Shown in pieces: positions 1 through 6,099 of a DNA stretch of 7,433 bases (its first letter is position 1; each line of letters begins with the position of its first letter). The position numbers and the translations under genes are program-made. The DNA lies in assembly GCA_020627425.1 (NCBI GenBank), contig JAHKXX010000122.1:1-7433 (forward strand), in the 5' to 3' direction. Under the pieces are notes generated by a model, which was given only the letters and a program-made list of their open reading frames with translations, was not told the DNA's origin and searched no databases. Source of the stretch: a bacterium (lineage in GTDB: Bacteria; Bacillota; Clostridia; Oscillospirales; Acutalibacteraceae).

Positions 1-12
1 ACAGAGTATAAA

Positions 13-41
13 TTGTCAATAAGGGATAAATATAATATAAT
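13..41 (+). promoter_or_regulatory. Candidate upstream sigma-A promoter (P1) of the arg operon
   Basis: A TTGTCA hexamer (13-18, 5 of 6 to the TTGACA consensus) lies 17 bases before a perfect TATAAT (36-41). The spacing is optimal. The predicted transcription start, near 48, falls inside the ARG box at 41-58, so a bound ArgR-type repressor would block it. A second TATAAT at 31-36 overlaps the first but has only a 12-base spacer. The region is very AT-rich, so a chance match is possible. This is inferred from sequence only. Confidence 0.5.
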
Positions 42-58
42 TTGAATATTTATACACA
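41..58 (+). promoter_or_regulatory. ARG box (ArgR/AhrC operator)
   Basis: The 14-base core at 43-56, TGAATATTTATACA, matches the imperfect palindrome TGAAT-WWWW-ATTCA at 13 of 14 positions, and the flanking A/T positions also fit. Established knowledge: this is the operator half of the hexameric arginine repressor (ArgR in E. coli, AhrC in Bacillus), which binds with arginine as co-repressor. The site lies in front of arginine genes and between two candidate promoters, which strongly supports the assignment. The repressor gene itself is not in this window. Confidence 0.8.
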
Positions 59-61
59 ATA

Positions 62-79
62 CACTTGATTTTATGCAAA
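62..79 (+). promoter_or_regulatory. Possible second, degenerate ARG box
   Basis: This 18-base stretch begins exactly 3 bases after the first ARG box, the usual spacing of paired ARG boxes that bind one ArgR hexamer. Its right half, ATGCAA (73-78), fits the Bacillus-type half-site ATKCAA. The left half fits poorly. It overlaps the -35 element of the downstream promoter, so occupancy would be repressive. The support is mostly positional. Confidence 0.35.
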
Positions 80-92
80 AATGGTGTATAAT
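65..92 (+). promoter_or_regulatory. Candidate main sigma-A promoter (P2) of the arg operon
   Basis: TTGATT (65-70, 4 of 6 to consensus) and a perfect TATAAT (87-92) are separated by 16 bases. The predicted start near 99 gives a leader of about 30 nucleotides before the argG start at 130, with the strong Shine-Dalgarno sequence GGAGGG at 116-121. The leader is too short for a T-box or riboswitch, so control most likely acts at the ARG boxes upstream and over the -35 element. Confidence 0.65.
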
Positions 93-129
93 AGTTCTTG
101 TAATAAAATAGATACGGAGGGTTACTAAA

Positions 130-1350
130 ATGGGTGACATAAAAAAGGTTGTTCTTGCATATTCAGGCGGACTGGATACGTCTATAATCATACCGTGGCT
201 GAAGGAAAACTATGATAACTGTGAGGTTATCGCAGTCAGCGGTGACGTAGGACAGGGAACAGAGCTGGACGGTCTGGAAGAAAAAGCAAAAAAGACAGGC
301 GCTTCAAAGCTTTATGTAATGGATCTTAATAAGGAATTTATAGAGGATTATGTATTTCCGACGATAAAGGCAGGAGCCGTTTACGAGGGTAAATATCTTC
401 TCGGAACCTCCTTTGCACGTCCCATAATCGCTAAAAGACTTGTAGAGATAGCTATGAATGAGGGCGCCGACGCTATCTGCCACGGCTGTACCGGCAAGGG
501 AAATGATCAGGTTCGCTTTGAGCTTGCTATAAAAGCATTTGCTCCTGATATGAAGATAATAGCTCCTTGGAGAGAGTGGGATATTAAGTCCCGTGACGAG
601 GAGATAGACTACGCAGAGGCGCACAATATTCCTCTCAAAATAACAAGAGAGACAAACTACTCAAAGGATAAGAATATATGGCATATTTCTCATGAGGGAC
701 TCGATCTGGAGGATCCCAACAACGAGCCTATGTATAACAAAGAAGGCTTCCTGGAGCTTGGTGTCAGCCCTGAGCAGGCTCCCGACAAGCCAACCTATGT
801 TACTGTTTCCTTTGAAAAAGGAGTTCCTGTAGCTATAGACGGCGAAAAGCTAGGCGCTGTAGAAATAGTAGAAAAGCTTAACAAGCTCGGCGGAGAGAAC
901 GGCATAGGAATAGTAGACCTTGTAGAAAACCGTCTTGTAGGTATGAAGTCACGCGGTGTGTATGAAACTCCCGGCGGTACAATTCTTTATGCCGCTCACA
1001 ACAAGCTTGAGGAGATAACACTTGACAGAGATACATATCACTTCAAGCAGCAGGTAGGTCTGCGTTTTGCAGAGCTTGTATACTTCGGTCAATGGTACAC
1101 ACCTTTGAGAAAAGCTCTTTCAGCTTTTGTTGACTCCACTCAGGAGACTGTAACAGGTGATGTAAAGCTGAAGCTTTATAAGGGAAATATAATCGACGCA
1201 GGTGTTACATCTCCGTACTCACTGTATGATCCCGATATAGCAACCTTTGACGAGGATGAGGTTTACGATCAGAAGGATTCCGCAGGCTTTATAAACCTCT
1301 TCGGACTTCCGATAAAAGTACAGGCTAAAAAAGGTCTTATAAAAGAGTAA
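130..1350 (+). CDS. argG: Argininosuccinate synthase
   Basis: Cytosolic enzyme (EC 6.3.4.5) that joins citrulline and aspartate using ATP, giving argininosuccinate, AMP and PPi: the penultimate step of arginine synthesis. The 406-residue length is normal for the family. The ATP-pyrophosphatase P-loop SGGLDTS is at residues 12-18. The family signature GCTGKGNDQVRFE is at 119-131, and the C-terminal synthetase domain carries SPYSLYDPD (361-369) and a conserved GFINLFGLP (386-394). The ATG at 130 sits 8 bases after GGAGGG, and the N-terminus (KKVVLAYSGGLDTS) aligns as expected for the family. The gene is directly behind the ARG-box promoter region. It is separated from argH, its pathway partner, by 123 bases that contain a terminator-like hairpin, so it may be transcribed more strongly than the rest or partly alone. 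No missing residue or frameshift is seen. Confidence 0.98.
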   Translation: MGDIKKVVLAYSGGLDTSIIIPWLKENYDNCEVIAVSGDVGQGTELDGLEEKAKKTGASKLYVMDLNKEFIEDYVFPTIKAGAVYEGKYLLGTSFARPIIAKRLVEIAMNEGADAICHGCTGKGNDQVRFELAIKAFAPDMKIIAPWREWDIKSRDEEIDYAEAHNIPLKITRETNYSKDKNIWHISHEGLDLEDPNNEPMYNKEGFLELGVSPEQAPDKPTYVTVSFEKGVPVAIDGEKLGAVEIVEKLNKLGGENGIGIVDLVENRLVGMKSRGVYETPGGTILYAAHNKLEEITLDRDTYHFKQQVGLRFAELVYFGQWYTPLRKALSAFVDSTQETVTGDVKLKLYKGNIIDAGVTSPYSLYDPDIATFDEDEVYDQKDSAGFINLFGLPIKVQAKKGLIKE

Positions 1351-1373
1351 TATGACGGGCTTGTGCCTGAAAT

Positions 1374-1420
1374 ACAACAAGGGCGAACAATCTGAGTATT
1401 GTCCGCCCGTGTGTTGTTTT
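1374..1420 (+). terminator. Terminator-like hairpin between argG and argH
   Basis: The main stem pairs GGGCGAACAAT (1381-1391) with ATTGTCCGCCC (1398-1408): 11 positions with one A-C mismatch, and a 6-base loop CTGAGT. An outer helix ACAACA (1374-1379) with TGTTGT (1412-1417) lengthens it across a small internal loop, and TTTT (1417-1420) follows at the 3' side. The U tract is short and broken by ATGA. It could therefore be a leaky terminator that sets argG above the later genes, or an RNA-stability hairpin. It starts 23 bases after the argG stop. Confidence 0.55.
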
Positions 1421-1443
1421 ATGATTTCTGATACAAAATCAAA

Positions 1444-1461
1444 CAGGAATAAAAATAAACG
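1444..1461 (+). promoter_or_regulatory. Degenerate ARG-box-like site before argH
   Basis: CAGGAATAAAAATAAACG agrees with the Bacillus AhrC consensus (CATGAATAAAAATKCAAK, from memory) at 14 of 18 positions. The left half is good and the right half is poor. It overlaps the first base of the argH Shine-Dalgarno sequence. The only promoter-like pair before it, TTGTCC (1399-1404) and TATGAT (1420-1425) with a 15-base spacer, is weak and lies within the terminator hairpin. AT-rich sequence makes such matches common, so this is a low-confidence candidate. Confidence 0.25.
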
Positions 1462-1464
1462 GAG
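1461..1464 (+). promoter_or_regulatory. Shine-Dalgarno sequence that decides the argH start
   Basis: GGAG at 1461-1464 is 9 bases before the ATG at 1474, a workable distance. The in-frame TTG at 1465 directly touches the GGAG and could not be used from it. This places the ArgH start at 1474. Confidence 0.8.
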
Positions 1465-1473
1465 TTGAACCTA

Positions 1474-2853
1474 ATGAAACTATGGGCAGGACGCTTTAGT
1501 AAGGAAGCGGATAAAAAAACCAACGATTTTAATTCATCAATATCGTTTGACAGCCGTATGTACCGCGAGGACATAGAGGGCAGCATAGCACACGCACAAA
1601 TGCTGGGAGAATGTGGTATCATAGAAAAAAGCGAGTCGGCTTTAATTCAAAACGGACTAAAGGAAATACTGACTGATATAGACAGCGGAGCGCTTGCTAT
1701 AGACCCGGATGCCGAGGATATACACACCTTTATAGAGGGAGAGCTTACAAAGAGGCTTGGACAGACCGGTAAAAGACTTCATACTGCACGCAGCAGAAAC
1801 GATCAGGTTGCCGTTGATATAAGACTATATCTAAAAAAACGCGCTGTTTCTCTCAGAGAACAGCTTGTAGAGCTTGTGTCTGTTCTATGCGATAAAGCCG
1901 AAAAGTATTCCGAAACGGTTATGCCGGGCTATACTCATCTTCAGAGAGCACAGCCTATCACTTTCGGTCATCACCTTATGGCTTATACCGAAATGCTGTT
2001 AAGAGATATTTCCAGACTTGATGACGCCTATAAAAGAATGGACGAGATGCCTCTTGGTTCGCTTGCCCTTGCAGGAACGACCTATCCTATAGACAGAAAC
2101 ATAACAGCAAAGCTTCTTGGCTTTAACAGTATTAGTCAGAACAGCCTTGACGGTGTTTCTGACAGAGATTTTTGTATAGAGCTTTCTTCTGTTCTGTCAA
2201 TAATAATGGTTCATCTGTCCAGATTCTCTGAGGAGATAATAATGTGGTGCAGTTGGGAATTTAAGTTTATAGAGCTTGACGATGCTTTCTCTACCGGTTC
2301 AAGCATTATGCCCCAAAAGAAAAACCCTGATATAGCAGAGCTTGTACGAGGTAAATCAGGCAGAGTGTTTGGCGATCTTATGACACTGCTTACTGCTATG
2401 AAAGGTATAGCTCTTGCTTATAACAAGGATATGCAGGAGGACAAAGAAGCTATATTTGACGCGTTTGATACTGTAACTATGTGTCTTACCGCGTTTATAC
2501 CTATGATAGATACAATGAGGGTAATACCCGAGAATATGCGCAGAGCTGCCGCAAAGGGCTTTATAAATGCAACGGACTGTGCAGACTACCTTGTTAAGAA
2601 GGGATTGCCGTTCCGTGACGCATACAAGGCGACCGGCACGCTGGTAGCAATGTGTATTGATAAGGGCTTGACTCTGGAGGAATTGCCTATAGAGGAATAC
2701 AAATCGGTATGCGACGAGTTCGACGACGGAGTTTATGAGGCTATTAATCTCGAAAAATGTGTACGCGACAGAAAAAGCCTTGGTGGCCCCGCACCGGAAA
2801 ATGTCAGAGCACAGGTCAACCGCGTAAAGAGAATTATTGAAGAAATAAAATAA
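1474..2853 (+). CDS. argH: Argininosuccinate lyase
   Basis: Cytosolic homotetrameric enzyme (EC 4.3.2.1) that splits argininosuccinate into arginine and fumarate, the last step of the pathway. The protein is 459 residues, the usual family length. It belongs to the fumarase/aspartase superfamily. Conserved region 1 is HTARSRNDQ (103-111). Region 2 is GYTHLQRAQP (152-161), with the histidine and threonine used in catalysis. The signature loop GSSIMPQKKNPD (275-286) carries the catalytic serine. The family's usual N-terminus, MKLWAGRF, starts exactly at the ATG at 1474. An in-frame TTG at 1465 would add three residues (MNL) but lies against the Shine-Dalgarno sequence, so it is rejected. argC follows after 20 bases, so the two are almost certainly co-transcribed. 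The gene is intact. Confidence 0.97.
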   Translation: MKLWAGRFSKEADKKTNDFNSSISFDSRMYREDIEGSIAHAQMLGECGIIEKSESALIQNGLKEILTDIDSGALAIDPDAEDIHTFIEGELTKRLGQTGKRLHTARSRNDQVAVDIRLYLKKRAVSLREQLVELVSVLCDKAEKYSETVMPGYTHLQRAQPITFGHHLMAYTEMLLRDISRLDDAYKRMDEMPLGSLALAGTTYPIDRNITAKLLGFNSISQNSLDGVSDRDFCIELSSVLSIIMVHLSRFSEEIIMWCSWEFKFIELDDAFSTGSSIMPQKKNPDIAELVRGKSGRVFGDLMTLLTAMKGIALAYNKDMQEDKEAIFDAFDTVTMCLTAFIPMIDTMRVIPENMRRAAAKGFINATDCADYLVKKGLPFRDAYKATGTLVAMCIDKGLTLEELPIEEYKSVCDEFDDGVYEAINLEKCVRDRKSLGGPAPENVRAQVNRVKRIIEEIK

Positions 2854-2873
2854 ACACATAAAGAGGGATAAAA

Positions 2874-3911
2874 ATGGAAATAAAGGCAGGAATAATCGGC
2901 GCTACAGGCTATGCAGGAGCAGAGCTTGTCAGAATACTGCTTATGCACAAGTGCGTAAAGATAGTGGCTATAAGCTCGGTAAGTTTCGAAGGAAAAAAAC
3001 TGAGTGAGATATATCCGTCCTATAAATCGCTTTGCGATATGGAATGTAAAAATGCAGATGAAGTAGTGGAAAAATCAGATGTTATCTTTGCGGCATTGCC
3101 ACACGGACTTTCGCAGGAGCTTGGTGCAAAATGTGACACAGAGGGCAAGGCTTTTATAGACCTCGGCGCAGACTTCAGACTGAAGGATGAAGATGAGTAC
3201 ACCGAATGGTACGGCGGAAAGTTTATTGATGAGGAGCTGCACAAAAAATCCGTCTACGGACTGCCTGAGCTTTTCCGTGACAACATAAAGGGAAAGAGAA
3301 TTATTGCAAATCCCGGCTGTTATACTACCGGTGCTCCTCTGGCGCTTGCTCCGGCTGTTGTCAACGGACTCATCGAGATGAACGGTATAATTATTGACAG
3401 CAAATCCGGTGTTACCGGTGCCGGCAGAAAGCCGAGTCAGGCTAACCACTATCCGGAGCTTAACGAGGGTTTTCACGCGTATAAGGTCGCAAATCACCGT
3501 CATACGCCTGAGATAGAGCAGACCTTGTCCAAACTGAGCGGTCAGAAAGTGACTATAACCTTTGTTCCTCACTTATTACCGGTAAACAGAGGTATTCTCT
3601 CTACCTGTTATGCAAGGCTAAAAGAGGGCGTTACAAAGGAACAGATACGCAGTGCTTATGAGGAGTTCTATAAGGACGAGTTTTTTATCAGGCTTCTGCC
3701 GGACGGAGCTAATGCCGATATACATAATATAAAATACAGCAATTTCTGTGATATATCACTCCATATTGACTCCCGTACAAATACTCTTGTGGCTATCTCT
3801 GCCATTGATAATATGGTCAAGGGCGCTGCGGGTCAGGCTGTACAAAATATGAATATTATATTCGGACTTGACGAAAAAACGGGTCTGGTACTCGTTCCGC
3901 CTGCATTCTGA
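2874..3911 (+). CDS. argC: N-acetyl-gamma-glutamyl-phosphate reductase
   Basis: Cytosolic NADPH-dependent enzyme (EC 1.2.1.38) that reduces N-acetylglutamyl phosphate, the product of ArgB, to N-acetylglutamate semialdehyde, the substrate of ArgD. At 345 residues it is of the normal long (type 1) form. The Rossmann nucleotide-binding motif GATGYAGAEL is at residues 9-18. The catalytic cysteine is Cys149 in NPGCYTT (146-152). SGVTGAGRKP (178-187), HRHTPEI (208-214, with the conserved histidines) and PHLLPVNRG (232-240) form the substrate domain, and VKGAAGQAVQN (315-325) is the conserved C-terminal segment. The ATG at 2874 has GAGGG (2863-2867) 6 bases before it. It lies 20 bases after argH and 23 before argJ, within one transcript. 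Confidence 0.97.
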   Translation: MEIKAGIIGATGYAGAELVRILLMHKCVKIVAISSVSFEGKKLSEIYPSYKSLCDMECKNADEVVEKSDVIFAALPHGLSQELGAKCDTEGKAFIDLGADFRLKDEDEYTEWYGGKFIDEELHKKSVYGLPELFRDNIKGKRIIANPGCYTTGAPLALAPAVVNGLIEMNGIIIDSKSGVTGAGRKPSQANHYPELNEGFHAYKVANHRHTPEIEQTLSKLSGQKVTITFVPHLLPVNRGILSTCYARLKEGVTKEQIRSAYEEFYKDEFFIRLLPDGANADIHNIKYSNFCDISLHIDSRTNTLVAISAIDNMVKGAAGQAVQNMNIIFGLDEKTGLVLVPPAF

Positions 3912-3934
3912 TCAAGATTATGGAGGAATAATAA

Positions 3935-5155
3935 ATGACATATATAACAACAGAAGGTTCCGTAGCCGCTGCAAAGGGCTTTACAGCCTCGGGTGTTCAC
4001 TGCGGTATCCGTAAAAACAAGTCAAAACGAGACTTGGGCATGATCTTTTGTGAAAAGAGATGTACTGCAGCTGCCGTATATACTACAAACCTTGTACAAA
4101 GCTCGCCTATAACCGTAACAAAACAGCACCTTTCCGACGGCTTTGCACAGGCTGTCATAGTAAACAGCGGCAACGCCAACACCTGTAATGCCGACGGAGA
4201 AATAAAGGCAAAGAAAATGTGTCAGCTGACAGCAGACGTACTTGGTATACAGCCCGAGGATGTGATAGTCGCTTCTACCGGTGTTATCGGTCAGATACTG
4301 CCCATAGAGCCGATAGAAAGCTCTATAGGGACGCTCGCACAAGCACTGTCAAGGGAAGGCGCTACTGATGCTGCCGAGGCAATAATGACTACTGATACCG
4401 TAAAAAAGGAAGCTGCTATCAAAACAGAGATCGGAGGAAGAACCGTCACAATAGGCGGTATATCCAAGGGAAGCGGTATGATCCATCCAAATATGGCAAC
4501 TATGCTCTGTTTTATAACTACCGACTGCGCTATCAGTGCGGAAATGATAAAAAAAGCTGTCAAAACGGCCGCCGATAAAACCTTTAATATGATAAGCATT
4601 GACGGCGATACCTCGACTAATGATACCCTTGCCGTTATGGCATCTGGACTTGCAGGCAACGAAGAAATAAACACCGAAAATCATGACTATGATGTTTTTG
4701 TAGATGCGCTCACTGAGGTATGCCGCAGACTTGCCCGTATGATGGCAAAGGACGGCGAGGGTGCTACAAAGCTGCTATGTTGTAAGGTAAATGGCGCCAA
4801 AACAGAGGCAGACGCAAGACTTGTTTCAAAGTCTGTTATCTGCTCCAGCTTGTTAAAGGCTGCTATGTTCGGGGCTGACGCAAACTGGGGTCGTGTTCTC
4901 TGTGCTATCGGTTATTCCGGTGCTGATGTAGACATACAAAAGGTAGACGTTTCCTTTGCTTCCTCAAAGGGAACTATAGATGTATGTAAAAACGGTGCAG
5001 GAATAGATTTTTCCGAAGAGCTTGCAAAGACTATACTTATTGAGGACGAAATAGATATTATAGTAAATCTTAAGGACGGCGATGGCTCTGCCGAAAGCTT
5101 TGGCTGTGATCTCACATATGAGTATGTAAAGATAAACGGCGATTACAGAACATGA
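3935..5155 (+). CDS. argJ: Glutamate N-acetyltransferase / amino-acid acetyltransferase (ornithine acetyltransferase)
   Basis: Cytosolic enzyme that moves the acetyl group from N-acetylornithine to glutamate (EC 2.3.1.35), making the pathway cyclic. Many members also make N-acetylglutamate from acetyl-CoA (EC 2.3.1.1). The protein is 406 residues, the normal family length. It is an N-terminal-nucleophile protein that cuts itself into alpha and beta chains: the motif KGSGMIHPNMATML (178-191) predicts cleavage between Ala188 and Thr189, leaving Thr189 as the nucleophile. The oxyanion-hole pair Thr115-Gly116 is seen in STGVIG (114-119), and the protein ends in the family-typical DYRT. The ATG at 3935 follows GGAGG (3922-3926) by 8 bases. 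No argA is in this window, which fits a bifunctional enzyme, but sequence alone does not settle mono- versus bifunctional. argB follows 19 bases later. Confidence 0.97.
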   Translation: MTYITTEGSVAAAKGFTASGVHCGIRKNKSKRDLGMIFCEKRCTAAAVYTTNLVQSSPITVTKQHLSDGFAQAVIVNSGNANTCNADGEIKAKKMCQLTADVLGIQPEDVIVASTGVIGQILPIEPIESSIGTLAQALSREGATDAAEAIMTTDTVKKEAAIKTEIGGRTVTIGGISKGSGMIHPNMATMLCFITTDCAISAEMIKKAVKTAADKTFNMISIDGDTSTNDTLAVMASGLAGNEEINTENHDYDVFVDALTEVCRRLARMMAKDGEGATKLLCCKVNGAKTEADARLVSKSVICSSLLKAAMFGADANWGRVLCAIGYSGADVDIQKVDVSFASSKGTIDVCKNGAGIDFSEELAKTILIEDEIDIIVNLKDGDGSAESFGCDLTYEYVKINGDYRT

Positions 5156-5160
5156 TTATC

Positions 5161-5164
5161 GGAG
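5161..5164 (+). promoter_or_regulatory. Shine-Dalgarno sequence for the GTG-started argB
   Basis: GGAG (5161-5164) lies 10 bases before the GTG at 5175. The nearer ATG at 5165 is in another frame (offset of 10 bases), so it cannot start ArgB. The long spacing plus GTG suggests moderate initiation. Confidence 0.65.
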
Positions 5165-5174
5165 ATGAATAAAA

Positions 5175-6035
5175 GTGCAGCATATACCCGAACAGGATAG
5201 GGCAAAAATACTTATACAGGCTCTGCCTTATATTCAAAAATGGGCAGGAAAAACAATTGTAGTAAAATACGGCGGCAACGCTATGATAAGTCCGGAGCTG
5301 AAGGATGCAGTTATGAATGATATAGTTCTGCTGCAGCTTGTCGGAATAAATGTTGTTCTCGTACACGGCGGCGGACCCGAAATAAGCGGTATGCTTAAAA
5401 AGATCGGAAAAGAGAGCAAATTTATTAATGGGCTTCGTGTTACAGACGAAGAGACTATTGACGTTGTTCAAATGGTTCTTGCCGGTAAAGTCAACAAAAG
5501 TCTTGTACAGCTTCTGGAGCAGCACAGCGGCAAGGCGTTGGGACTTTGCGGACTTGACGGCAGAATGATTATGGCTGATAAGAAAGCTTCTGCTGAGGAT
5601 CTCGGTTTTGTCGGAGAAATAAGAGAGATAAACACCGGAGTTATCGAGGACGCAACAAACAACGGTTATGTTCCGATAATCTCTACCGTAGCCGGAGGCT
5701 ATGACGGTGCGGTCTATAATATCAATGCCGATCTGGCTGCGGCGAGAATAGCTGCGGAGCTAAAGGCCGTAAAGCTTATTCTTATGACCGACATCAGAGG
5801 ACTTTTGAAGGATAAGGATAACGAGGATACTCTTATACCTGTAGTAAACGTAAGCGAGGTGCCTTCTCTGAAACGAGAGGGGATAATCTCCGGGGGAATG
5901 ATACCAAAAATAGACTGTTGTGTTGAGGCGGTACGTCGCGGAGTAAAGCGCGCCCATATTATAGACGGCAGGATACCTCATTCTATACTTATAGAAATGT
6001 TCTCCGACGAAGGTATAGGAACTATGTTTTACTAA
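5175..6035 (+). CDS. argB: Acetylglutamate kinase, probably arginine-inhibited type
   Basis: Cytosolic kinase (EC 2.7.2.8) that phosphorylates N-acetylglutamate with ATP, the second step and, in cyclic pathways, the usual feedback-controlled one. It belongs to the amino-acid kinase family and has 286 residues. Nucleotide and substrate motifs are KYGGNAM (31-37), HGGGPEIS (64-71), NGLRVT (85-90), YNINAD (181-186), LMTDIRGLL (203-211) and GGMIPKI (240-246, with Lys245). Residues 5-25 form the N-terminal helix found in hexameric, arginine-sensitive enzymes (Thermotoga, Pseudomonas) and absent from the 258-residue insensitive E. coli enzyme. The C-terminal HIIDGRIPHS (261-270) also fits the arginine-site region. 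The start is GTG, because the first in-frame ATG (Met37) would remove the N-helix and the Lys31-Gly-Gly motif. Arginine inhibition is inferred, not shown. Confidence 0.96.
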   Translation: MQHIPEQDRAKILIQALPYIQKWAGKTIVVKYGGNAMISPELKDAVMNDIVLLQLVGINVVLVHGGGPEISGMLKKIGKESKFINGLRVTDEETIDVVQMVLAGKVNKSLVQLLEQHSGKALGLCGLDGRMIMADKKASAEDLGFVGEIREINTGVIEDATNNGYVPIISTVAGGYDGAVYNINADLAAARIAAELKAVKLILMTDIRGLLKDKDNEDTLIPVVNVSEVPSLKREGIISGGMIPKIDCCVEAVRRGVKRAHIIDGRIPHSILIEMFSDEGIGTMFY

Positions 6036-6086
6036 GCTGAGAACAGATATAGATTTTTGGATCAAAGCATAGACAGTAATATGGAA

Positions 6087-6092
6087 GAGGGG
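6087..6092 (+). promoter_or_regulatory. Shine-Dalgarno sequence that decides the TTG start of argD
   Basis: GAGGGG (6087-6092) is 7 bases before the TTG at 6100, an ideal distance. The first in-frame ATG (6139) has no purine-rich ribosome site at the right distance and would cut conserved N-terminal residues. Confidence 0.75.
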
Positions 6093-6099
6093 ACTTAAT

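Noticed and set aside
93..129. Riboswitch or T-box leader before argG
   Set aside because: The leader from the nearer promoter is about 30 nucleotides, too short, and no T-box sequence or stable hairpin with a terminator is visible.
304..624. Minus-strand open frame of 106 codons inside argG
   Set aside because: It lies fully opposite a well-conserved gene, has no recognisable domain and is rich in residues expected from an antisense reading. It is a shadow frame.
2356..2859. Minus-strand open frame of 167 codons opposite the 3' half of argH
   Set aside because: No known family, Cys/Tyr/Ser-rich composition typical of antisense shadows, and fully covered by argH. The length follows from the codon bias of the sense gene.
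3075..3572. Minus-strand open frame of 165 codons opposite argC
   Set aside because: Same reasons: overlaps an intact conserved gene and shows no domain or plausible ribosome-site context.
5112..5525. Minus-strand open frame of 137 codons across the argJ/argB junction
   Set aside because: It spans two well-supported sense genes and shows no recognisable protein features.
6036..6099. Terminator or promoter in the 64-base argB-argD gap
   Set aside because: No stem followed by a T run and no convincing -35/-10 pair. The TTTTT near 6055 has no GC-rich stem before it.
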